Positions 45,883-56,137 of a DNA stretch of 64,000 nucleotides are shown here, in pieces. Positions within the stretch are counted from its first letter, which is position 1, and each line of letters begins with the position of its first letter. The stretch spans positions 12,400,001 through 12,464,000 of the forward strand of contig JBANAY010000003.1 in the NCBI GenBank assembly GCA_037952775.1, in the 5' to 3' direction. The notes beneath the pieces are model-generated. The model was not told where the DNA came from. It saw only the letters and a program-made list of their open reading frames with translations, and made no database searches. The DNA is from Clonostachys chloroleuca. Its lineage: Eukaryota; Ascomycota; Sordariomycetes; Hypocreales; Bionectriaceae. The position numbers were made by a program, and so were the translations under genes.

Positions 45883-48611
45883 ATGACAGACCGGCCAGTG
45901 TCGCTGTCCGCGCAATATCCCGATCCCGGTCAAACTGCGTCGACCATCGTCGCAGCCGCGCCCTTGGAACATGCGATTGACAAGGGAGAAGTTGTGGAAG
46001 AAGAGCCGTACACGATCAAGTGTATTTGCAACTTCGCCGACGATGACGGGAGCACGATATTCTGCGAGACATGCGAAACATGGCAACATATTGATTGCTT
46101 CTATCCCGACAACAGGGAAGAGGTGTCACGCGAAGATTTTGCACACTCGTGCGCCGACTGCAAACCGCGGCAGCTCGACACACAAAGAGCTATCGAGCGA
46201 ATTTTACAACTTCGAAATCCAACTCTAGAAGGACCATCCGAAAAAAAGACCAAGCGCCCGCCGTCCAAGAGCCACAAGAAGCGATCGAAACCAAATGAAG
46301 CACAGGTTAATGGACACACTGTCCCTTCTGAACACGCGAAGATGAGCACGGCAGGCGAACACCCACCCACCGCGAAGAAAACAAAAACATCTCATAAATC
46401 CTCCCAATCCATCAGTTCACAGCAAGCGAAGCGAAGCCCCTCATATGGAAATTCGCGACCCACGCTTGTCCACCCTCCAAGCCCTGCCACAACCCCTCCC
46501 GACCTTCCCGACGACTTTCAAATACATCATTACTCCGAAGGATTCTATTCTCTCTACAATGAGCACAACGTCCCCGAATCGCACAGCAATAAATTTGTAA
46601 ACCTTGCAATTCCTACTGCCCTCGCACGCTGGTTGCACGAACCCGACATCCTTAAGCAGGAAGTTGGCCGAACCCATCAAGAAGTATTTCAAGAGGAACC
46701 ATCAGATGAGGAGGCAAAAAGACCAACGCTTGAGGTAGAAGACGCGACCCGTGCTATTAACGCAGACACTACCCTAAGATGGCGTTTCCTCAAATCTACA
46801 ACACCGATAGCCAAGGATGTTCTCCTTGCTGAGCTGAATGGGGAGATCGGGTTTCAAAAGGACTACTGCATCGAACCTGACAATCTTTGGATGGATCTCT
46901 CATCACCCCTACCGTTTGTTTTCTTCCATCCTCTGCTCCCGCTTTACATCGACACGAGAAAGGAAGGGTCGCTCGCCCGTTACGTACGACGAAGCTGCAA
47001 ACCGAATGCCCAACTGGACACCTACCTATCCAGTGGTTCGGAATATCACTTTTGGCTTGTCAGTGATCGTCATATTGCTCCGAATGAACAGATCACTTTG
47101 CCCTGGGACTTTCGACTCGAGAAAAGCGTTGGGCCTCGATGGCTGCACCTACTTGGTTTAAGTGACGACGATAGCACCAACAGCGAGGAGCCAGAGATGG
47201 ATCATACGGAATACACAGCGATATCCAATTGGATCGATCGTATCCTTTCTGAATACGGCGGGTGTGCCTGTGATCTGGACAACGACTGCGCCTTTGCTCG
47301 CTTTCACCGACATTACTTGCACGTCAAGAATTCGTCCCGCTCGTCAACGAAAAAGAAACAACGCAAGCCTCGAGCACAGGCCATGTCACCTAGCAGTACA
47401 GGGCATGCGACCAACAGCCGTGCCGCCAGCGAAGGCCAGCCCGACAACGGCCCTGACCAAGACGGCCGATCTCAATCCGGATCCTCACGCAGTAAACCAC
47501 CAAGCAGGGATCCCACCCCCTTCGACAAGGGTCATTTGACCAACTCGGTATTCTCACTGAACCCACAGATCGTGATAAAAGAAAAGTGGCCATGGTTGAA
47601 GATTCTTTCCGGAGGATGGAACAACAACAACCGCCTCGGAAAAAGAAGCGGACGTCAGATGGAACAACAGTATCAAATTCCTCCAAAACGAAACGAGCTG
47701 GATCAACGTCACATGGGAGCTATGTTGACGCCGGCACATGCCGAAGCAAGTCGGGATCGCCAATAACCGCTCACTCACCTCATTTCCCAAATTCATCGAG
47801 AAACTCCGTTGCAAACCGGCCCCCTTCGGTGAACCGATCCCGGCCTTCGTCAGCGGGCCTTCGGCCAACGTACTGCAATGTTGGTGTCCAGACAGATCCT
47901 GTTCCGGGTGAATGGTATAGCGATTCGAAAACTTCGCCTCGACCGAAAAAGAAGATCATACCACTCGCTCGGCGACTTCTTAATTGCAAACAGAGGATGC
48001 AGTGTGACGATGATCAAACAAGAAAACACCTTCTTACTCCTCGAGCGTCGTCCGCATCTGTAATGGATATCGAATCGCCTAAATCGACAAAAAGCCCAAC
48101 GACTGGATCTCATGACGAAACTGTCTCTCCATTGATGCCCCGTGCTAAGGATGTTCTCATGATCGACACGGCAACGACTTCGACCCCTCCAAAGGTGCTG
48201 CCAATTGTCCCCATAAAGGCAAAGACGCCAGAATTGCGAGTTCAAATGCCACCGGTTCCCGCATTTGACAGCCACGGTGGCACAGGAACCGGCCAGAATA
48301 CGACGCCTCTGTCAGCGACAAGTTCAATCGCCCAGTCTCCGCTGTCCGCAATCAGCCTGTCCACCCCATTCGGCCCGCCCGGGATCAATGGCGTAGCTGT
48401 ATTGCCATCACCAGCCAAAAAGAAGCTGAGTCTGAGTGATTACACCAAGAGATCAAAGGCAGCTGGCAAAGCACCCAATGGCCCCACAATAGTCAAACCA
48501 ACCCTGCCGAGTCCAGAAGAGGGCAAGATGGCGAGCATTGATGCTCAGCTAGTCCAGGCTGATGAAGAGCCCAGCCCTCTAGCTAAAGAGGCGACAAACG
48601 GTCACTTATAA
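45883..48611 (+). CDS. SET3: SET3-family PHD-SET chromatin protein
   Basis: Orthologue of the PHD- and SET-domain subunit of the Set3 histone deacetylase complex, which reads H3K4 methylation. The chosen model is exon 45883-47491 and exon 47569-48611 (883 residues). The PHD finger spans about residues 47-95 (IKCICNFADDDG, FCETCETWQHIDCFYPD, CADC). The SET region runs from about 283 to 410 with LLAELNGEIGFQKDYCIEPD, VRRSCKPNAQL and NEQITLPWDF. Catalytic SET features are altered (R in place of N in the NHSC motif, W/F where the Tyr lies), as expected for the non-enzymatic family. The frame change between the two halves is solved by a 77-bp intron with GTAAAC and CACAG. This leads into DRDKRKVAMVEDSFRRMEQQ, but the donor choice is uncertain. 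The C-terminus is disordered with SP sites. Confidence 0.9.
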
Positions 48612-49364
48612 TTGCTGTTTCGAATGTGTGTACGCTTATTATTAAAGGAGAATTTCTTTTGTTTTGTGGTTCTAAACTACCCCACGACATGCTATGAATT
48701 GGGCAGATGTCGATTCTCTTCGTGATGGAGTTGACAAAAAGAGGGATGAAAACGACTGGCACGTCGGACACGGAAATTACTGACTGGGTACTTTGGCGTT
48801 TTACGAAAGAAGGGGGAAAGCGGTCGGCGCTGGTCGGGCAGTGTTTATATGGAATGACCTGGCAATGGGATTGTTTTTTTCCAGCAAATGTTTCTCCGTA
48901 AATCTGTTTCTAGGGCCACTGCTTTTGGATCGCGATAATGGCTTGTTTGAAGATGAGATCAATGGGCAACGTCGAAAAGATGGGCCTGTGTAGGGCGTTT
49001 GTTTCTTCACTTTGTCTGATATGGCCTCATGTACTTGTATCTTGCTATGATAGGCTGAATGTCAATAACACCTGCCGTGTGGCACGGAAGTTTCAAATCG
49101 TTCTCAGCCTATCCCCTCGCATTCTCACTGCATTGTGCCTTGTGGTTCAAGGAGGACCCATAAAACCCAACTCTCAGGCAACTTAACTTGGTGTGTTTTT
49201 ACTCGTGGAAGAGAATCAACTTTTTTATTCGACACTTATAGGCTTCTCGATTTACTATCTAAAGAAAGGGGCTTCGGGCGTCCCAAGCCGTCCAGCCCCT
49301 TTCCGTGTTCTACTCTGGGGTATCATTTAGGAGCTCGACTTGACATGCGAGACAGACAGCCCAA
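48612..49364. other. Convergent spacer between SET3 and ALG7
   Basis: About 750 bp between two stop codons on opposite strands. It holds two 3' UTRs; no other feature is recognised. Confidence 0.6.
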
Positions 49365-50870
49365 TTAGTGCTGCGTGGTGCCCCAGTTGTCTTCCTTAAA
49401 GACGAGGAGGGCGAGTTTGTGGCGCACGAAGAGGCCGAAGAGGCCGACGACGAGCTGGAGGAGCGTGACCTCCCAGGCGAGGCGGTCCTCGCGGAGGGGC
49501 CCGCGCCAGACGAGCCAGAGGTTGAGGATGGTGAGGTTGCTCGACTCGGTGATGCGGCCGTCCTTACCTGTGGTCAGCTTCAGGAGGCGGAGGCCGGCGA
49601 GGATGCGCAGGGCGCGGGGCGAGGAGGGGGTGGGGCTGGCGATCTTGGGACCAGGGGGTGACGGAGGGCTCCATGAGTCCCGTGCGGGCGTTGAAACGGG
49701 GCAGGCGGTGACGGGGGCAGGGGATGAGGCCGAAGACCTGGGGGCACGAGTAGAGGAAGTTGAAGATCTGGGGTGCGAGGAGGAGGCCGAGGGTCTTGGA
49801 GAAGTGGCCGAGGATGCCGACGACGGCGAAGACCATCCCCGAGAAGTAGCAGTAGGTGTCGCCGACGAAGACCTTGGCGGGGTACCAGTTGTAGGCGACA
49901 AGGGCGAAGGAGACGCCGATCCAGGGGAGGAGGAAGTAGAGGGAGAAGAGGTGGGAGTCGGTGGCCGGGTGGGGGTACGGGGTGAAGAGGTAGAGGCAGT
50001 CGTTGAAGGCGAGGAGGAGGGCGATGACGATGCACTGGGAGACCTCGATGCCGTTGATGCCCGCCAGCATGTTGATGCTCTGGGGGCAGAACATGGCGAC
50101 GCAGGCCATGTAGACGTAGTAGAGCGCGCCGAGGTCGAAGAGCTCGCCGAGATACGGCTGCAGCTGCACGGGGATCACAATGGACGTGACGTCGAAGTCG
50201 ACAAAGTAGACGACCAGGATGGGGACGGAGGCAAGGCCGGGGATCCACCACTTGTGTCGCCAGCGGATGTCGAAGAGGTCATCGCCAATGCCGAGGAGCG
50301 CAATGGTCTGGAGGGAAATGATGGCTCCCAGGTACGAAGCAAGCTATGTGTCTGTTGTCAGCAAGAGAGAAGTAAATAGCCATGTACGGCTCCTCTAATG
50401 TTCCTGTCCCTCGGCGCATGAGGATAGCTCTTGGTTCAGGTGTACTCCCTTACCTTGTTATGGGGGAACTTGTGCAGGAACCGGCCCTGGTTCACATGCT
50501 CAATGTGCAGGACAACATCTCTGTTGCCGCCACCGCTCGTCGCCGCCACAATATCCTTATAAAATGGGAAGGGAATGAAGATGATGACGGTCAGGAGGTA
50601 CACGCAGGCGCAGACGGCGCCCATGCACTCGGGCAGGGTCGGCCGCGACGCCTTGCTCATGTCGGCGCCGCTGAAGCCCGCCCTGACAAAGGTCGGGCCG
50701 AGCCAGCGGATCATGGCGTAGCAGAGGGAGAAGGCCATGACGGAGAGGGCGAGCGAGGCGAGGAGGGGCTCGCCGAACGTGTTGGCGATGACGGCGAGGG
50801 ACGCCCCGGAGAGGGTGAGGAGGGTGAGCACCTCATTGCGCGTGAGCGAGGTGGAGAGGGCACTCGTCAT
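49365..50870 (-). CDS. ALG7: ALG7, UDP-GlcNAc:dolichyl-phosphate GlcNAc-1-phosphotransferase, with an apparent frameshift
   Basis: A multi-spanning ER enzyme for the first step of N-glycan precursor assembly and the target of tunicamycin. Exon 1 is 50870-50454, intron 50453-50344 (GTAAGG, GCTGAC, CATAG), exon 2 from 50343. Landmarks are ATSGGGNRDVVLHIEH (in a loop), LLGIGDDLFDIRWRHKWWIP, VAMFCPQSINMLAGINGIE, VAYNWYPAKVFVGDTYCYFSG and LIPCPRHRLPRFNARTGLME. After EPSVT the original frame leaves the family, while the -1/+1 frame restores SPRALRILAGLRLLKLTTG, ESSNLTILNLWLVWRGPLR and the C-terminal FVRHKLALLVFKEDNW. Removing one G in the GGGGG run at 49654-49658 gives a 464-residue protein of normal length. 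An intron cannot explain it because the GT-AG spacing here would be under 30 bp. The shift is either a sequence error or a real mutation. Confidence 0.93.
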
Positions 50871-51568
50871 GGCGAAAGCGAGTAGCTCCGAAGCTCGAGC
50901 GGTCGTCTCTTTGGTTTTCTCGGGGGAGGGTTCTTTCGTCTTGAAGGACAGGGCGGAGTATTTGGTTTCGGGGAGGAGGGTTGCGCAGGAAAACGAATGA
51001 CGTCGGCGGTCAGGCTAGCGCCTGGTGGGTGAGGCGAGGATGAGAGTTGCGAGGTCCAATCGAAGCATCATGGAGCTCAATGCGAGTGTTTGGAGGGCCG
51101 AGGGGAGGTTGCACAGGCGCACAGAGGTCGGGGTTGGGGGTGAGCTGTCATCAGTGTGCGATCAAACATGGCTGTGGAGCTTGCAGAGAGGCAATGTGAC
51201 GCGAATCTGAGAACAGATTTGATTTTAGTGAGAAAGCCGATAGCTGCCGTTGAAACTCGTTATTGTGCACGTGGCAGTTCGGGGGGAGATGGCCCGGCCG
51301 ATAAGACGCGACGCCTCTACGTAATGCACTGGAATGATCCTGGAACGTGACGCACATGTGCATAAGTGAATCACAGGCTATTTGAACCCTTCCTCGACGA
51401 CATGTCGTTAATTGAGTATGTATGTATGTATAACATTCCTTGTCTCTATTGTAGGCATGCTTCTATGGCATAGCGGCCGCAGCCATCATCATCTCGTAAA
51501 CACTTTTATTATAGACACCATCCGAGGACTCGTGTCAAAGGAAACCCAGTGCTCGACCCAAAAAGGAG
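50871..51568. other. Spacer between ALG7 and HAK1
   Basis: About 700 bp holding the ALG7 promoter and the HAK1 3' UTR, both on the minus strand. Nothing else is recognised. Confidence 0.6.
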
Positions 51569-54263
51569 CTATATATCCTTCACAAACCCTACCTCGATCA
51601 GACTGTCGTGATCGATGTTCATATCAGAGAGTTTCCGCCTCGAATTCTCCCGAATCCAAAGGAAAACCTCCAGCGCAGCCCATCTCAAAGGATTTCGCTT
51701 GCTGCTTTTTCTAATCTGCATCATCTCCTTGCCCATGACATACAACACCTGCGCAGCCTGCGCCTGGTTCAATGTCTGCAGCTCCTTCTGCACGCTCGGG
51801 GCCACGTCTGCCGGCGAGGCGTCGGGCGCGCCCCTCGTTAGGAACAGGATCAGCTCCATCACGATTCTGGGTTTCAACTCCGAGGTCAGCATATCCTCGG
51901 CATAACCGTGCCGTAGGGTTACGCGGTAGCACGACGACATTTGCGAATTGAATCGAGTGATGATGAATTTCTCCTCGTCCGGAACCACGGGCTGCGTCAG
52001 GGGCCGCAGGTGGAACAGGACAACAACTTGGGGTCGGGACTTGAACCTCCTCAGGTATTGCGTAAAGACCCGGGGAACCTTGTCGCCAACTGTGCCGACT
52101 TTGTCGAAGAAGATGGCAATCCCGGGAGTCTGGAACAGCTCACCGCCTCCAAACGACGTCGAGAATTTGATCTTGCCGTGTGTCGATGATGACTGGCTCT
52201 GGCGGGCTGTCCCGTGCGCTGATAGATCGAGGATCTCTGCCGGGATGATTCGGTCCATCGCTTCGGCCGCCCATTGTTTCTCCTTACCCCATCTCCACAG
52301 GGCGAATATGAGCGATAGGAGGAACGCCAGGACGAGGGTAAACCATCCTCCTGCGGCCACCTTCTGCAAGGCTGCTGTTAAGTACGCGCCGTCCAGGGCA
52401 ATGAAGATGAGGAAGACGGGAATCACGACGTAAGACGGGATGCGCCAGATAATCAGTGCGACCAAAGCAGCCATGCATGTGGTGATGAAAGAGACGATAA
52501 TCACACAAACGCCGTACGCATGACCCAGGCTCGTAGTCTAGAAGCAAAATAGTTAGCACAAGCACACACACAGGGCATGACTGGATGGTAAGAGAGCGAG
52601 GCATACGTTATTGTAAACCGCGGTGACAATGATGGTACCAATCAGCAGGAGGAAATTCGCAAAGGGGATGTAGATCTGGTAGTGGAATTTGTGGCTGGTA
52701 TGGACCATCTTGATGTGGGGGAAGTAGCTGAGCCTCATGAGCTGGGATATCAGCTGGAACGAGCTCGTGATCAAGGCCTGGCTTGCAACAATGGCGGTCA
52801 GGATTGCAATGACCAAGCTGAAGTAAAAGGTCCCCGGGGGCACCGAGTAGAAGAAGGGGTTCGTGTATGCTATGCCATTCGCATCATCAGCGGCAAGGAC
52901 AGCAGCCTGGCCGAGGTAGGTTATCAGCAAGCACGGGTATGCCAGACCAAACCACGAGATCTGGGTTGCTGTCCTGCCAAATGCACCAATGTCTGCGAAT
53001 AAGGCCTCGGAACCGGTGAATGCGAGCAGGGTGCCTCCCAGTGATTTCCACCCCTCCTCCCCATTGCGAGCCAGATAAGAAAATGCGAAATACGGGCTAA
53101 AGGCCTTGGCAACACCATGATCGTACTGGACCAAATTGTAGATTCCGGTGGAGAGGTTGAACAGCAGCCAAATGATGACAACGGGAGCGAAGCAAGAGCC
53201 CAGCTTGGCTGTTCCGAACCACTGGATCAGGAAAAGGAGGACGATGATGGCGCACGAAATTCCAACGATGGCGCTCGTCGTGAAGTCAGGTCGTACAACC
53301 CGTACTCCCTGGATGGCGCCCAAGACAGATTGAGCAGGCATGAGGATACCGTCAGCTATAACCAAGGACACGCCGACAATGGCAATGATCTTGAGCGCGA
53401 TTTTAGCAATGTTGGACCGCTCGAGGAAGTTCCGGGCTGTCCTCCCCACGCTGGGCATCTCCCGGGTGTGGTGTCTCTCCAGGCGAAGCAAGGACGATGA
53501 GTTAGGATCCCGGCGCAAGATGTTGGCATGGCGTGCCAGGAGCGAGTACATAGCAAAGGTGCCGCCGTGGCCATCGTCGTCGGCGAATAAGACGATGAGG
53601 CAGTACTTGATACTGACTATGAGAGTAAGAGACCAGATAATAATGGAGAGCGCGCCGATAACATCATCTCTGCTCGGGTGTGCTGAGAATGTTGAGCTGT
53701 AGACGTAGAGCGGGCTTGTGCCAATGTCGCCATAGACGACGCCGACGCTCTGGAAAACCAGCCATAGGAGGGAGAGACCTCGGTAAGTCTATAGAAGGGC
53801 GTGATGGATGTTAGCTTTGTGCACAAGATGGTGCTTGACGAGATCAAAGCTGGAATAAGACACTGGAAAGGTAAGGGAAATAAAACAAGAGGTGGATGGA
53901 GAACGGGAGGCAAAACATCTTGATGAGTGAGTGGTGAAGTGAGGATGGAATTTGGGGATATCTGGGGTAGTAGCCGAAAGTACTCAACAGTACCAGCCGC
54001 TAGCCGTGCAGGGAGCCGGCAGGCAGGTACTGCAAAGTATCCATGGCTAGTATGTAGTCTCTACCGACCTGTTTGTTCTTGCGGTTCAAGTCTGCAACAG
54101 CCACACGGCGGGCTTTCTCCTGGTCGACACGCTCCCACGCCTGAGAATCGTCGGCGGGCGTGGGCCGCTCGCCGCCATTGCCGACGCTTGCCGTGAGATC
54201 GACAAGAGAAGGGTCCTGCTGTTTCTGGGGTGTGGTTGTGGCCTGGCTGCTGGGCGAAGCCAT
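51569..54263 (-). CDS. HAK1: HAK/KUP/KT family high-affinity potassium transporter
   Basis: A plasma-membrane K+ symporter with about twelve membrane segments. Exons are 54263-54069, 53788-52607 and 52537-51569, giving 781 residues. The cytosolic N-terminus ends in NRKNKQTYRGLSLLWLVFQS, which spans intron 1. The signature GDIGTSPLYVYSSTF is at about residue 85. Further family signs are FADDDGHGGTFAMYSL, ADGILMPAQSVLGA, LAFTGSEALFADIGAFGR, QALITSSFQLISQ and NFLLLIGTIIV. The C-terminal cytosolic domain (about 570-781) includes GIAIFFDKVG and FITRFNSQMSSCYRVTLRHG. Intron 1 is unusually long for the window (280 bp) and has a GTCGGT donor; intron 2 (69 bp) is ordinary. Regulation by K+ starvation is common in the family but nothing in the promoter proves it here. 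Confidence 0.94.
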
Positions 54264-56137
54264 GAGAATATCAAGGGAAAACACTAGGGAGCGAGATCAA
54301 TCGAGAACAAAGCGCAATGGTAATCGGATCAAGCCAGCCAGTGTCTTCGGCCGTTCCCCTCAAAAACAGCAGCCAATTTCGCTTGGGGAAAGGAAAAGGA
54401 TATGTGGAGCGAACGGTGCGGAGGGGGAGAGCTCCCGGCATATAACTTATTATATCACTCACAACGCGCGTTTTGAGAGGGTATTGGAGTCTTGGGTCTC
54501 TTGGCATGAAAGGAAGAACTCCGCAGCACACACACTCGGACAGACTCGCGCACCCACACCCACGGCCGGGGCGCACTAGCCAAGGAAGCAGATGACGATG
54601 GGCGTGATGCGAGAAGAGGGCGGTGACAATGCAGATGCTGGATTTGACTTCAAGATGCGCAGAGGAGACGATTGAAGCAAAGAGGAGAGATGATACTTCA
54701 TATGTTTTCCCGCCCACAAAACAAAAAACAATAGAGAGATAGCACCCAGATTCAGTAGGTACATAGCATCCAAGTCGCAGCCAGGAAACAGGTATTGGGA
54801 CTTGGCGCAACGGCCGTTGGCGAGGATTTCCCGCCTGTCAGCCTGCCTCTACAAGGACCCAGGCTGCAGCACCACAGCGAGCGCATACTACACACCTAGG
54901 TAGGTAAAATGTATGTAGGCAGAGAGGGGGAGAGGGGCGCCTGCAGGGTCTCAGATAGAAACCATAAATCATGGATACTACCCCATGTCTTAGGCACGAC
55001 CTCCACCAGCTTAGTGCCTGCGGAGGGCGAACCACACCTGCTGGGGCAGTGAGAAAAGAGACATTTGTATGCACAACGGCCGCCCGAGTCCCTGAACCCG
55101 CCTGCAAAGTAGCGATACATCGCTGACGAGAGGCCGCCGGTCGGCGGCCTCAACAGCACCGCAACAATGCAAGAAGCCGGAGCAGGACAGGGTGAACCTC
55201 CCGGGCCACATTATCTGCTCCTGATTTTCCCATCTCGAGGACGCGAGCGTGCAATGACTCACGACGGACCCGATGATTGATGGATACTACGGCGTATATG
55301 TAGCCATACCTCAGCAGCCTCGAGTCGTACCAGGCATGATATGATGCCATGGGCATGGATGCACCAGGTTGGGTGGCATAGAACGTGGCACACCGGCGGG
55401 ACGCGCGCCCAACCTTCTGATAACAGAGTCGTGTCTGAGCACTGGTGTTCGTCGTAGCACGTAGCACGGTCGACTACCACCGCAACAATGCCAATCATAG
55501 CCCGTCTCGTCCATTATTTGCTGCGACAACCGCCTTCGATAGGCCCCATCATGTCAGAGTCCAATCTCGGCGGCTTTTGCGTAGTAGCGCAAAAACAAAG
55601 TGCCCACCCAAGACCTACCTGCAGATGCAAGCACCCGGCTCACCAGGACCGGCTTCTAGAATGCTACTGTTGCAAATAGGATTCGGCCTCGCATCTTAGT
55701 TTCCGAGGTCACGTTCCCCCATGATCTCATTCCGCGGACCCCTCCAATGCCACCCTCCCAATCGCATCGCCATGCTCGCGTCGGACGGCTCTCCAGAGAA
55801 GACGTGGCATTGACTCGTGCCAGTCCAAGCGGTGCAAAATAGGCGAAAAAGGCAAACGCCATTCATTGTAGAGATCCCGCCCGACGGCAGTCCAACCAAC
55901 ACAAGCCACGCCGTTGCTGCACACCGTCACACAGATGTGGTCATCTCAAGGTACTAAAGAGAAAAGACGAAACTATGTAGATATCTGAGAGCAAAAGAAC
56001 CGCAGTGTATTAGTTGAATTATTTTCTCACTTCATAGCATGCAGGGCACATATTCGTATATATACCAAAAAAAAGTCATTCATTACCCATTGTCCACAGC
56101 CGTGGACTACCAAACAGGAAACATTAAACAACCTCGT
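54264..56137. other. HAK1 upstream region, no gene
   Basis: A 1.87 kb spacer upstream of HAK1 and downstream of the Cyk3-like gene. It has CA-rich words near 54520, an AGGTAGGTA/GTATGTAGG cluster at 54894-54921, and no supported gene. Confidence 0.6.
54894..54921. promoter_or_regulatory. CACCTAGGTAGGTA motif upstream of HAK1
   Basis: CACCTAGGTAGGTAAAATG followed by TATGTAGGC, 630 bp upstream of the HAK1 start. Another member of the recurrent spacer motif class. Confidence 0.35.

Noticed and set aside
49375..50379. 334-codon open frame on the + strand opposite to ALG7
   Set aside because: Glu/Gly/Asp/Val-rich shadow of the GC-rich ALG7 antisense, not a gene.
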